Source of the DNA: CAZEQD01 sp964514305
GTDB taxonomy: Bacteria > Acidobacteriota > Aminicenantia > Aminicenantales > Aminicenantaceae
Assembly: GCA_964514305.1 (NCBI GenBank)
Contig: CAZEQD010000003.1
Location: 22,474 to 86,473 of the forward strand
DNA: 64,000 nucleotides
Reading direction: 5' to 3'
The notes under the pieces are model-generated. The model searched no databases. It was not told the origin of the DNA and was given only the letters and a program-made list of their open reading frames with translations. The position numbers and the translations under genes were made by a program. Of the stretch, positions 50,144 through 59,156 are shown in pieces. How positions within the stretch are numbered: position 1 is the first letter of the stretch; every line of letters starts with the position of its first letter.

Positions 50144-51256
50144 TCAAACTAAAGAAAATTCTTGATATTTTAATCCAAACCTTTCAGCAAAAGTTTTTCT
50201 GACAATATTCCCATGATAAACATACAATCCTCTGACCAAGGTTCTATCACCTTTTAAGGTCTCATCCAACCCCTTTTCTCCTATCTTCAGCAAATAAGGA
50301 GTCACCATATTAGACAAAACTTTGGTTGAAGTCCGGCTTACAGCCGAGGTAATATTGGGAACACAATAATGAATAACGCCTTCTTCAACAAAAGTGGGCT
50401 GTTCAAGAGTAGTTAAACGACTAGTCTCAATACACCCCCCCTGATCTATGGCCAGATCAATAATTATTGATCCTTTTTTCATGCTCTTGACCATGTCCTT
50501 GGTGATCATGATTGGCGCTCTCTCTCCAGGCCTGAGAACAGCTCCAACTAGAATGTCTGCAATTTTGACCATACGCGCTAAGTTGTAATTGCTGGCAATA
50601 AGAGTTATCAGACGGCCAGAAGTCATCTCCTCCAGCTCTCTCAGCCTTTCCATATCCCGACCTAAAGCAATGGTATGAGCTCCAGCCCCAAGCAAGGCCT
50701 TAATAGCACTGCGGGCTAAGACCCCACTACCGACAATGATTGCTGTCGCTGGAGGCACAGTTACAACTCCTCCCATTATCACCCCTTTTCCACCTTGACT
50801 TGTCTGAAGATAATGGCCGGAAATAAAAAGGCACATCTGTCCAGCAATCTCGCTTAAACTCTCAATAAAAGGCAGGACACCATTATCCCTCTGAATTATT
50901 TCATAGCCAATAATGGTTACTTCTTTCCTAAGAAGTTCTTCGATTAAGCTTTTTCGAGCAACAGCCAAATGCTGAAAGCCAAATAAAATCTGGCCTTTTT
51001 TTATCAGGCCACATTCTTCCTTACTAAGAGGAGAAATATTAAGGACAACATCTGAACGACCAAAAACTTCTTCTTTAGTAAAAACGATTTTAGCTCCAAG
51101 AGAAGCATATTCTTCATTAGAATAGCCTGATTTCAGACCTGCTCCAGCTTGAATATAGACAGTATGTCCTTTTTCAACCAAAAGAGAGACACTGCTTGGA
51201 GTTAAACTAACCCGGTTTTCTATTTTTCCACTTTCATTGATAACACCCACACTCAT
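50144..51256 (-). CDS. ald: Alanine dehydrogenase
   Basis: A 370-residue NAD-dependent enzyme converting L-alanine to pyruvate, ammonia and NADH. Features: N-terminal Ald/PNT domain (NESGKIENRVSLTPSSVSLLVEKGHTV, SLSEIAGQMCLFISGHYL), Rossmann segment (AIIVGSGVLARSAIKALLGAGA) and the catalytic-region pattern VLNISPLSKEE. It lacks the C-terminal membrane part of transhydrogenase. It is 17 nt ahead of nuoE and opens the ald-nuoEFG-nfnAB transcript, which suggests alanine oxidation feeds this redox chain. The RGAG variants make lysine-ketoglutarate type reductases unlikely. Confidence 0.85.
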   Translation of the reverse strand: MSVGVINESGKIENRVSLTPSSVSLLVEKGHTVYIQAGAGLKSGYSNEEYASLGAKIVFTKEEVFGRSDVVLNISPLSKEECGLIKKGQILFGFQHLAVARKSLIEELLRKEVTIIGYEIIQRDNGVLPFIESLSEIAGQMCLFISGHYLQTSQGGKGVIMGGVVTVPPATAIIVGSGVLARSAIKALLGAGAHTIALGRDMERLRELEEMTSGRLITLIASNYNLARMVKIADILVGAVLRPGERAPIMITKDMVKSMKKGSIIIDLAIDQGGCIETSRLTTLEQPTFVEEGVIHYCVPNITSAVSRTSTKVLSNMVTPYLLKIGEKGLDETLKGDRTLVRGLYVYHGNIVRKTFAERFGLKYQEFSLV

Positions 51257-51336
51257 ATCTTCCTCCTTTCCTTAAAGATGGATTATATTAACAAAAAATT
51301 TTTTCAATGACAACAAAAAGCAACCTTAATCAAACT

Positions 51337-52320
51337 TCATCCAAAAAACGTGAGAGTTAACCCTAAATAAAGCCCATATAATATAAATAGAATAATTCCC
51401 TTAGCCTTTCCCAAGCGGCATCCCAGACGCATACTGACTAACATAACAGTCACAATCAAAATCATATAAGGAAAAGTAAAATTAATCACTTTAAGGTCAA
51501 CGGTAATAGGATTAACAACCGAAGAAACTCCTATAATCCAGAGAATATTAAGAATGTCGGCTCCAATTATATTGCCCACAGCTATTTCCCCCTCTTTTTT
51601 CAGAGCAGCTGTAATGGCCGTGCTTATTTCAGGCAGGGAAGTGCCAATGGCAATAATAGTTAAGCCTATAACCGTCTCTGAAATTGAAAAATAGCGGGCG
51701 ATGTGAAGAGAAGCCCAAATTACCAATCGGCTGGTAATAATAACCCCTACTATCCCTCCAGTAAATAAAAAAAGAGGCTTTTTCAAAGCCGGCCATTTAG
51801 GAGAAGGTGGTGAAGGTTCTACCCTCATAATCTTTAGCTGACCAAGAGTTGGCCTCTCCAAATGTAGATTCTTGCCTCTAACAATAAAAACGTAGTAAAG
51901 GCATAAGATTACGATAAAAAGAATTCCCTCTAAGCGACCAATAGTTCCATTCCTTGCCAAAAGGTAAGCTCCAACATCAATCGAAAGAAGGAAAATTCCG
52001 GCAATCTCCAATAAGCGGCAGTTAACAAAAATTATTACCGGTGAAAGAATGGCAGCCAGAGCTAAAGCCACTCCATCATCACAGACAACAGAGCCGATAG
52101 CATTACCCAGGGCAATCTCTGGATGCCCCAGAAAAGCAGCCTGGACAGAGACTCCAAATTCAGGAGCAGTGGTGGCTAATCCTACCAGGGCAATACCGAC
52201 TATCATCCGCGAGACATTCAATATTTTGGCAATACATACTGCCCCCGTGACAAAGAAATCAGCACATTTAAAGAGTAAAGCAAAAGAAACTACTAATAAG
52301 AAAATTTGTAAATAAATCAT
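51337..52320 (-). CDS. Calcium/sodium (CaCA family) antiporter
   Basis: A 327-residue inner-membrane protein with about ten helices arranged as two inverted repeats. Both alpha repeats are visible: ALVGLATTAPEFGVSVQAAFLGHPEIALGNAIGSV and TIIAIGTSLPEISTAITAALKKEGEIAVGNIIGADILNILWI. A cytoplasmic loop joins them (EPSPPSPKWPALKK). Exchanges Ca2+, or K+, for Na+, similar to E. coli YrbG. Its start overlaps the amidohydrolase stop at the gene boundary (52320/52321). It is separated from ald by 80 bp. Confidence 0.87.
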   Translation of the reverse strand: MIYLQIFLLVVSFALLFKCADFFVTGAVCIAKILNVSRMIVGIALVGLATTAPEFGVSVQAAFLGHPEIALGNAIGSVVCDDGVALALAAILSPVIIFVNCRLLEIAGIFLLSIDVGAYLLARNGTIGRLEGILFIVILCLYYVFIVRGKNLHLERPTLGQLKIMRVEPSPPSPKWPALKKPLFLFTGGIVGVIITSRLVIWASLHIARYFSISETVIGLTIIAIGTSLPEISTAITAALKKEGEIAVGNIIGADILNILWIIGVSSVVNPITVDLKVINFTFPYMILIVTVMLVSMRLGCRLGKAKGIILFILYGLYLGLTLTFFG

Positions 52321-53937
52321 CTAAACCCGATGCCTGGAAAAGACTATTTTCCCATTGACGATGGTCATTCTAACAGCTACCTGGCTAAGGGCTTCAACTG
52401 GAAGATGGAAAAGATTCTGCTCTAAAACTACTAAATCAGCCAATTTCCCTTTTTCTATAGAGCCTCTTTCTTCCTCCATAAACTCAGCATAGGCTCCATT
52501 AATAGTATAGGCTTTAATCGCCTCTTCGACAGAAATTTTTTGTTCGGGAAACCACCCCGCTGGATTTTTGCCGTTCAGAGTTTGCCGACTTACAGCTGCA
52601 TAAATTCCTGTCAAAGGATTCAAAGGAGCTACAGGCCAATCCGAACCGCCGAGGAGTCGGATACCTTGATCTAATAGAGATTTATAGGCATAGCTTGTTT
52701 GACATCTTTTTCTTCCTATTTTCTTTTCTGCCCAGCAGCCATCTTCGACAAGATGATAAGGTTGAACAGAAGCAATCACTCCCAGCTTGGCCATTCTAGT
52801 CATATCTTCAGGAATGAGATGCTGTGCATGTTCACAGCGCCACCTTCTGTCTCTAATTGGATTGGAGATTTGAATATTTTCGAAAATGTCAAGAAGAACA
52901 TGATTAGCTCTATCGCCAATAGCATGAATAGCTACCTGTAAGCCAGCTTTGTCGGCTTCTAAAATACGCCTAGCCATAATCCCCTCAGGAAGCATCTGGG
53001 AATGAAACAATCCCTTATGAGCAGGATTATCGACATAAGGCTCAAAGAACAAGGCTGTCTCTGAACCTAAGGAACCATCTATAAAACCTTTAAATCCACC
53101 CACTTTTAAAAAATCATTGTCAGACATTAAGGGTAGCTGGAGAGAAGAAAGGTGGGAAACCTCAGTTATAGGAAGGTAAAGACAAATCCTGGCCGTAAGC
53201 TTGTTCTGCTGCCAGAGTGTGCGATAAACCTCAAGGTTTGAGGAAGAACCCATGTCATGGATTGCAGTCAGCCCAACTTCATTGGCTTTTTTCAAGGCAG
53301 CCTGAGCTGCATTTATTTTCTCTTTAAGACTTGGCTGAGGGATATGAAGTTTCAGCAGATCAAGGGCTGCATCCTTTAATATCCCCGTTGGTTCCCCAGT
53401 TTGAGGAGCCTTAACAATCTCTCCGCCAGGAGGAGAAGGAGTATCTTTATTGATGCCAGCTATTTTTAAGGCCAAACTGTTAGCTAAAGCTAGATGGCCA
53501 TCAATGCGGTTGAGGCAAACAGGATTAGAAGAGGTAATATCATCAATCCATTCCTTGTTAGGCAAGCAAGGAGGCTTAAATTGATGATGGTCCCAATTAC
53601 CGTGCAGAATCCATTTTCCTTCACCAATTTCTTTTGCCTTTTCCTTTACTTTAGCTACGAATTCTTTTCTACTTTTAACTCCTCTGAGATCTAAGCCAGA
53701 GAGAAAAAAGCCTCCATCTATGAAATGGGTATGAGCATCGGTTAAACCCGGAAGAAGAAATCTTCCTTGGAGATCGATATATTTAGTGGTAGGCCCGGCC
53801 AGCTTCTTTATTTTTCCAGAAGAACCTACCTCTAAAATTCTTCCTTTGGCCACGGCTACAGCTTCTGCCCAAGGCTTAATAGGATTCACCGTCCAGACTT
53901 GGCCATTGAAAAGAATAAGGTCAGCTTTCTCTTTCAT
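52321..53937 (-). CDS. Amidohydrolase of the YtcJ type
   Basis: A 538-residue metal-dependent hydrolase. DAHTHFIDGGFFLSGLDLRG is the first metal-binding pair (HxH), NWDHH and AIHAIGDRANHVLLDIF contribute further ligands, HAQHL and the LLGGSDWPVAPLNPLTGI end is characteristic of the YtcJ subgroup. N-terminal residues form the small beta-sandwich typical of amidohydrolases. Substrate unknown; cytosolic. It is probably co-transcribed with the CaCA antiporter gene, an association without obvious sense. Confidence 0.82.
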   Translation of the reverse strand: MKEKADLILFNGQVWTVNPIKPWAEAVAVAKGRILEVGSSGKIKKLAGPTTKYIDLQGRFLLPGLTDAHTHFIDGGFFLSGLDLRGVKSRKEFVAKVKEKAKEIGEGKWILHGNWDHHQFKPPCLPNKEWIDDITSSNPVCLNRIDGHLALANSLALKIAGINKDTPSPPGGEIVKAPQTGEPTGILKDAALDLLKLHIPQPSLKEKINAAQAALKKANEVGLTAIHDMGSSSNLEVYRTLWQQNKLTARICLYLPITEVSHLSSLQLPLMSDNDFLKVGGFKGFIDGSLGSETALFFEPYVDNPAHKGLFHSQMLPEGIMARRILEADKAGLQVAIHAIGDRANHVLLDIFENIQISNPIRDRRWRCEHAQHLIPEDMTRMAKLGVIASVQPYHLVEDGCWAEKKIGRKRCQTSYAYKSLLDQGIRLLGGSDWPVAPLNPLTGIYAAVSRQTLNGKNPAGWFPEQKISVEEAIKAYTINGAYAEFMEEERGSIEKGKLADLVVLEQNLFHLPVEALSQVAVRMTIVNGKIVFSRHRV

Positions 53938-53993
53938 CAGTTTTACTAGTTCTTTATTTTTCCCTATTTCTTATTTACATTTCATCTTTAACT

Positions 53994-54055
53994 TTAAACC
54001 TAAAACTTTCCGCTCTTCACTTTCCCCTTCTCACTTTTCACTTCTTATTTTCAGC
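53994..54055. repeat. Degenerate TTTACT/TTCACT tract between genes
   Basis: ACTTTCCGCTCTTCACTTTC, CCCTTCTCACTTTTCACTTC and similar pyrimidine-rich units, ending at the 3' end of the RNase Z-like gene. Same class as the tracts near lysS and 36.4 kb. Confidence 0.45.
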
Positions 54056-54061
54056 TAATTT

Positions 54062-54838
54062 TCATATTTTAATCCTTTGGAAATCCGTAGGGATAATCAA
54101 TTCGCCTTTATAATTCTGTTTTATCTCCTTTTCAATTTCTAACAGAGAAAAATCTAATTCCCCAAAAAAATGGCAGGGAATAAGACATTTGATTCGGGCC
54201 TCTTGGGCAAATTTTCCTAGCTGGAGAGAATGAGTATGCATTTCATAAAGCGAAGGGTATTCTTTAAAAAAACGGGAAGGTGCACTACAGTCATGAACCA
54301 GACAATCTAAGTCATTAACTAAATCAAACAGAGGGGGATAAAGAGGAGTGTCACCAGAATAAATTAACTTTTTATTCTCCTTGACAAAATTAAAATAAAA
54401 AGCAAGAGAAGAAGGATGATGAGGAACTTTGACAGCCATTACTTGCAAAGAAGGAGTTAAAGTAAAGAGTTGACCATCTTTCAAAGTAATGAAATTAATT
54501 TTTGTTTTTATTTTCTCTTCTCTAAGATGAAAAAGATCAAGAAGCTGCTGACAGAAGATAATAGTTTCTTCGGAACCATAAAGGTTTATAAGACATTCAT
54601 CCAACATCAGGCTATGTACCAAAGAAGGTAAACCATAGATATGATCAGGATGAATATGAGTAACCAGGATTGTAGAAAGATGCTGAGGGGTAAAGTCCAA
54701 TTTTTTTATCTTCTGGATAACACTCCCAGGACAATCAATAAGAATGAGGGACTCCGCTTGACTGAAGAGCAAAGAAGTATTATCCCTTTCTTTGGTGGCT
54801 ACCGAGCCGCCAGTGCCCATAAAAAACATTTCAGCCAT
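54062..54838 (-). CDS. Metallo-beta-lactamase-fold hydrolase, ribonuclease Z-like
   Basis: A 258-residue protein with the MBL zinc motif THIHPDHIYG (HxHxDH), preceded by LIDCPGSV, and later ligands in GDTPLY and CHFFGEL. The GTGGSVATKERDNTSLLF N-terminus and motif order place it in the RNase Z/ElaC and arylsulfatase-like branch. A 3' tRNA-processing role is possible, but the exosite arm of RNase Z (about 40 residues) is not obvious, so a phosphodiesterase is equally likely. Confidence 0.72.
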   Translation of the reverse strand: MAEMFFMGTGGSVATKERDNTSLLFSQAESLILIDCPGSVIQKIKKLDFTPQHLSTILVTHIHPDHIYGLPSLVHSLMLDECLINLYGSEETIIFCQQLLDLFHLREEKIKTKINFITLKDGQLFTLTPSLQVMAVKVPHHPSSLAFYFNFVKENKKLIYSGDTPLYPPLFDLVNDLDCLVHDCSAPSRFFKEYPSLYEMHTHSLQLGKFAQEARIKCLIPCHFFGELDFSLLEIEKEIKQNYKGELIIPTDFQRIKI

Positions 54839-54940
54839 TATTCTCTTTCTTCTGGGTAAAAGACTTTTATAATTTAAATCTTTCCCAAAATCAAGGACAG
54901 TCAGGGCTCTGTTACGAAAAGTGGGGTTATTGATGCTTAT

Positions 54941-55069
54941 GGGGTCAGACCTTCATAAGTTTCATAACTTTAATTCTTACAATAATTGTAATAACCTTTG
55001 TCCCTTACAAACCGACGAAATATATCAATAGAGAAGCATAATTTATGAAACTTATGAAGGTCTGACCCC
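54941..55069 (-). mobile_element. 129-bp inverted-repeat element, copy 2 (MITE-like)
   Basis: Reverse-orientation copy of the element at 9989-10117; five mismatches in 129 bp. The 27-bp terminal inverted repeats are perfect and identical to copy 1. Right flank CTGGCTATTATA matches, in reverse complement, the left flank of copy 1, so the mobile unit may be slightly longer than 129 bp. Confidence 0.85.
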
Positions 55070-55195
55070 ATCTGCTGGCTATTATAGAGCCGGACAATCA
55101 TGTGAATCATTCAACTTTAGTTGCTGATTTTTTTGCCTGTTTCCTTAATTTTCCCCTTTCTCTTTACTCCTCACCATGGTAACAGATGTACCCCT

Positions 55196-55224
55196 TTGAC
55201 TTTTAATTTGTGAGCTTATATAAA
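55196..55224 (+). promoter_or_regulatory. Promoter at the start of the GHMP kinase gene
   Basis: TTGACT (55196-55201), 17-nt spacer, TATAAA (55219-55224). The -10 box ends only 4 nt before the first ATG (55229), so transcription would begin at or inside the start codon. No ribosome binding site is visible, consistent with a leaderless message. Confidence 0.6.
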
Positions 55225-55228
55225 AATA

Positions 55229-56317
55229 ATGAAAAAAATGGCAGAAGACGAAATCAAAGTTTCTGCTCCAGGCAGATTATGCCTCCTGGGTGAACACCAA
55301 GACTATTTTGGTCTATCCATCATAGCCATGGCCATCAACCGCAGAATTACCATTTCTGGCCGAAAAAGAAATGACCATCACTTGAAAATTGATCTGCCTG
55401 ACACAGACGAAAGAGATGAATTCCACCTAGGCCAAGAACTACCCTATCGGCAGAAGAGAGAATACTTAAGAAGTACAGTCAATATCCTTTTCAGAGAAGG
55501 AATTTGGCCGGAGATAGGCTGGGATTGTTCGATAACCGGCTCTATCCCTATCAATTCTGGCACAGCCAGCTCTTCAGCACTCGTTGTGGCCTGGACAAAG
55601 TTCCTGCTGGAAGCAGCTAAACATCCTTTAGCTAATAATCCACAGGCTTTGGCCGAATTAAGTTTTAAGGCAGAAGTCAAAGAATTTAAAGAACCAGGGG
55701 GGAAAATGGATCATTTTTCCTCTTCTTTGGGTGGTCTCATCCATCTTAGCTTCAGCCCTAAATTTAAAATTACAAAATTTAAAACCTCACTCCAGGAATT
55801 TGTCTTAGCTGACTCCCTTGAAAAAAAAGACACAACCGGCCTTCTTAGTTACATTAAGACTAATGTTTACCAGGCTGTGGCTTCCTTAAGAAAAAAAGTA
55901 AAAAACTTTAACCTAAATACTCCTCTTAACCGGGAAACTTTAGCTGAAATAAACAAGTTAGAAGAGGAGAAAAAAAGGTTGCTCCTGGGAACCCTCCTAA
56001 CCCGAGATTTGATTGGAGAAGGAACAAAGGCTTTTCAGGCTCGAAATTTCAATCATCAACATTTCGGAGATTTACTTAATCGTCAGCATCAAATACTCAG
56101 AGATTATCTTCATATCTCTACTTCTAAAATTGAAGAAATGATAAAAACTTCCCTTCAAGCTGGTGCTCTGGGAGCCAAAATAAACGGTTCGGGTGGGGGT
56201 GGCTGTATATTTGCCTATGCTCCTCAAAAAGCCAATAAAGTAGCTAAAGCCCTGGAGAACATGGGAACAAAAGCTTACATTGTCAAAATGGATTACGGAG
56301 TAAAGAGAGAAAAATAA
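55229..56317 (+). CDS. GHMP-family sugar kinase (galactokinase/mevalonate-kinase-like)
   Basis: A 362-residue kinase. SAPGRLCLLGEHQDYFG resembles the galactokinase signature, GSIPINSGTASSSALVVA is the GHMP ATP-binding loop (PxxxGLSSSA-like), and KINGSGGGGCIFAY is motif 3. The substrate sugar or alcohol is not clear: the QDYFG in place of TDYNGG argues against true galactose. The protein could start at ATG 55229 or at ATG 55238 three codons in; neither has a Shine-Dalgarno sequence. It precedes efp by 67 bp. Confidence 0.8.
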   Translation: MKKMAEDEIKVSAPGRLCLLGEHQDYFGLSIIAMAINRRITISGRKRNDHHLKIDLPDTDERDEFHLGQELPYRQKREYLRSTVNILFREGIWPEIGWDCSITGSIPINSGTASSSALVVAWTKFLLEAAKHPLANNPQALAELSFKAEVKEFKEPGGKMDHFSSSLGGLIHLSFSPKFKITKFKTSLQEFVLADSLEKKDTTGLLSYIKTNVYQAVASLRKKVKNFNLNTPLNRETLAEINKLEEEKKRLLLGTLLTRDLIGEGTKAFQARNFNHQHFGDLLNRQHQILRDYLHISTSKIEEMIKTSLQAGALGAKINGSGGGGCIFAYAPQKANKVAKALENMGTKAYIVKMDYGVKREK

Positions 56318-56384
56318 ATATTTTAGAAGATGAATATTCAAAATTACAAATCGAAAAAAGTTAAGAAAGGGGTAAAACAAAAAA

Positions 56385-56948
56385 ATGATTAGTGCCACTC
56401 AAATCAGGAAAGGAATGATTATTAAAATCGAAGGAAACCTCTATCGGGTGCTGGAAGCAACCCACATTACCCCAGGCAAAGGCCAGGCTTTAATGCAGAC
56501 CAAACTTCGCAATCTAAAAGATCAGACTCTCCTCGATTATAGATTCCGCTCAAAAGACAAGGTCAAGCAGGCTTTCTTGGAAGAAATAGAGATGGAATAC
56601 CTCTATCAAGATGGGAAAGAGTATGTTTTTATGAATCTTTCCTCTTACGAACAGATTAAACTGCCAGAGGAAGTAATTGGCGAGAGCAAAAATTACCTGG
56701 TTCCTAACGTAGTCTTTTCCGTAGAAATGCATCAAGGTCAACCGGTAGGCATCAATCCTCCCCTCACAGTAGATTTAAAAGTGGTGAAAACAGAGCCCTT
56801 TCTCAAAGGCGCTACTCAATCTGCTAGCAGTAAGCCGGCTCTGCTGGAAACGGGAATTACCATTAACGTTCCTCAGTTTATAAAAAATGGCGACGTAGTC
56901 CGAATTGATACCCGGGAAAATAAATATTTGGAGCGGGTAAAAAGTTGA
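56385..56948 (+). CDS. efp: Translation elongation factor P
   Basis: A 187-residue, three-domain factor of normal size that relieves ribosomes stalled at proline stretches. The domain I loop TPGKGQA holds the modifiable lysine Lys32, the position of E. coli Lys34; it is the Lys type, not the Arg type. C-terminal DTRENKYLERVKS is diagnostic. AGAAAGGGG lies about 12 nt upstream. Modification enzymes (EpmA/B or ymfI) are not in the window. Transcribed toward the convergent beta-propeller gene. Confidence 0.95.
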   Translation: MISATQIRKGMIIKIEGNLYRVLEATHITPGKGQALMQTKLRNLKDQTLLDYRFRSKDKVKQAFLEEIEMEYLYQDGKEYVFMNLSSYEQIKLPEEVIGESKNYLVPNVVFSVEMHQGQPVGINPPLTVDLKVVKTEPFLKGATQSASSKPALLETGITINVPQFIKNGDVVRIDTRENKYLERVKS

Positions 56949-56990
56949 TCCAAAGAGGAGACAGTCTAGGAGCTTAAATAAGACTCGCTC

Positions 56991-59147
56991 TTAAAAAGTA
57001 TGCCGATAAACACCGATATTTCCTTGGCCATCTATTATCTTTATTGTTATCAAATTATCCATAGCCTTAGAAAGCTTTATGCTTAATTTAAAACTTTCTT
57101 GTTTTGAATCACAAAGCCCATCTATAGGAAAAACAGCCTGCCAATTTCCTGGTTTTATAATATAATAAACTTTCTTTATAAAAGAGGTAGTATCGGTAGT
57201 TGTAAAGGTGACTTCAAGCTTTCCTTTATTTTTTATTGCTTGAAAATTCGCAACAGCCGGCAGAGAATTGTCAATAACAATAGGAGAGCTTACTTTCTCT
57301 GTTCTTAATTCCATTCCCTGAGGATTAGAAGGAGAGTCAACCGCCTCAATCTTGAGAAAATAAACTCCATCGGGAAAAGATAGGGTTTCGAAGGTATAAA
57401 TTTTATCTCTGTAGCCCTCTTTGACCATCCTCCATTTTTTCTCATCCTCTCTTCTTAAGTAAAGATTAAAAACGACGTCATCTCCATTCTCATCCATTGC
57501 TTCCCAGACTACAGTTTGAAACCCTTTCCTCCATACTTTTTTAGCTATAACCACTGATTTAATCTTATCTTGTTCTTGGTTGGTCAGACTAACTTCCTTT
57601 TCTGTTCCCCAAATTATTTCTTCCTGGGGAGGAGGTTTGAGAAAAACCTGGTTGGGAGGAAGTAATTCCAGCTTAGTAATGATAGGAGCTAAGTTGGACT
57701 GAAGATAAAAGAGAGAAATTTTGCTTAAAAGAGGGGAAACTTTCCCTGATTGGCTTTTAAAAATTATTTTAAACTGGAGATAACGGCCTTTTGGACTTAA
57801 AATCTGTTCCCCTTCTTTTTTCTGGTAAGGAGGCGACCAGTCACTCCAAGTTTGGCTAGGCTCGTAGGAATTACCGCTTCTTGTTTGAAATTGGAGAGAA
57901 CTTTGAGGAGGCACTTCTGCTTCCCAAGAAATTTTACCCCAAGATGAAATAGTCTTAGTGTCCAGGACCCGACTTAAATACTGGCCATTAAAGCTCTGTT
58001 CGGGATAAAGAACAGTCAAACTCGATGGATTATTAGAAAGCACATAAATTTTCTGGCCGAATGGAATCAATCCATAAATCTGCTCTGATTCTTTTTGTAA
58101 AAGAAGAGAAAGCTTGACTTCTTTAGTAAGAGTAAATATCCTGCCTTTATTACCAGTGCCAAAGATTATTTTCTTTTCTTGGCTATCCCAGAATAAAGAA
58201 TAGATTAGATCTTGATCTGAAGACCAAAGCTTCTTAGCTACACCTTCTGGATTTACTTTATAAACGGCACTCGGATGCTTGTCTTTGGCCAATACCGGAA
58301 TTTTTTTGACGCCAGTAAAAGGAGTTACTGTAATAGTTACTTCTGTTTCAGGTTTGGGCTGAGCAGGGGTTATTTCTAATGTCTTTGGTTTTGTCACTTT
58401 TCCTCCGGCTCCCACATAGATATTTCCATCTTCATCGATATCAAGGTCCTTTATTTCTTCAAAAGGGGATTCAAAAAGAACAGAAGCTTTCTGTCCAGGG
58501 GAAAATTTATAAAGAAGGCCTTTACCCCCACTTCCGGCCAAAATCTCTCCTTCTTTAATCATCTTCAAACAAAGGATATGATTTTGTTCTGCTTTGAGGA
58601 TCAAGTGGCCTTCACCCTCTTTATTTATTTCATAAACACCGCCGCTTTCTCCCACTGCCGCCAAGAGATGGCCATCCCTCAAGAATAACAAATCCCATAT
58701 ATACTTTTCTTGAGGATTAAAAAAAACATCGCCCTTCCCTTCAGCAGTTATTTTATATATTTTGCCATTAGGAGAGGTACCCACATAAAGATCTCCATTG
58801 TTGTCAAGAGCAAGACAGTAAATATCCATCTCTGGAACTTTGAAGTAGAGTTTGGCTTTACCAGAGCTGTCAATTTTATATATCTTTCCTCCATGGCCAG
58901 TTCCCAGAAAAGCTTCCCCTTGGGGTGAGAGAACAAATGATAGATAAAATTCTTCAGACGGGGCCTCAATCTTCTCTTCTCTGGGAGCTAAGGAAAGAAA
59001 GCCCTCTTCAGAGATAGAAAGACCGCTTAATTTGCCTTTTAAAAACTCATCTTTGGTCCTCACTTCCCATCGGCACGGACTTACAGCTAAAGTCAATTGG
59101 ACCATCAAGAAAATAGTCCACATAACAATCAGACATCTTTTGGTCAT
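56991..59147 (-). CDS. Secreted beta-propeller protein with C-terminal Ig-like part
   Basis: A 718-residue exported protein, signal peptide to about residue 22 (LTLAVSP). Residues 60-400 contain at least six repeats of the kind GEAFLGTGHGGKIYKIDSSGKAKLYFK, GDLYVGTSPNGKIYKI, GHLLAAVGESGGVYEI, IYVGAGGKV and KIIFGTGNKGRIFTL, i.e. a WD40/YVTN-like propeller. The rest is beta-sandwich (WEAMDENGDDVVFNLYLR; SFPDGVYFLKIEAVDSPSNP) like fibronectin or Ig folds. I infer a scaffold or substrate-binding role. It starts 9 nt after the S55 peptidase gene and follows AGGAGATAG. Confidence 0.75.
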   Translation of the reverse strand: MTKRCLIVMWTIFLMVQLTLAVSPCRWEVRTKDEFLKGKLSGLSISEEGFLSLAPREEKIEAPSEEFYLSFVLSPQGEAFLGTGHGGKIYKIDSSGKAKLYFKVPEMDIYCLALDNNGDLYVGTSPNGKIYKITAEGKGDVFFNPQEKYIWDLLFLRDGHLLAAVGESGGVYEINKEGEGHLILKAEQNHILCLKMIKEGEILAGSGGKGLLYKFSPGQKASVLFESPFEEIKDLDIDEDGNIYVGAGGKVTKPKTLEITPAQPKPETEVTITVTPFTGVKKIPVLAKDKHPSAVYKVNPEGVAKKLWSSDQDLIYSLFWDSQEKKIIFGTGNKGRIFTLTKEVKLSLLLQKESEQIYGLIPFGQKIYVLSNNPSSLTVLYPEQSFNGQYLSRVLDTKTISSWGKISWEAEVPPQSSLQFQTRSGNSYEPSQTWSDWSPPYQKKEGEQILSPKGRYLQFKIIFKSQSGKVSPLLSKISLFYLQSNLAPIITKLELLPPNQVFLKPPPQEEIIWGTEKEVSLTNQEQDKIKSVVIAKKVWRKGFQTVVWEAMDENGDDVVFNLYLRREDEKKWRMVKEGYRDKIYTFETLSFPDGVYFLKIEAVDSPSNPQGMELRTEKVSSPIVIDNSLPAVANFQAIKNKGKLEVTFTTTDTTSFIKKVYYIIKPGNWQAVFPIDGLCDSKQESFKLSIKLSKAMDNLITIKIIDGQGNIGVYRHTF

Positions 59148-59156
59148 CTCTATCTC

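Larger units (their letters stand above)
54839..55228. other. 390-bp divergent intergenic region with mobile-looking repeat
   Basis: Between the RNase Z-like and GHMP kinase genes. It carries GAAAAGTGGGGTT at 54915-54927, the second 129-bp inverted-repeat element (54941-55069), a pyrimidine-rich stretch (55138-55175) and a good promoter (55196-55224) that ends right at the kinase start. No coding sequence seen. Confidence 0.6.
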
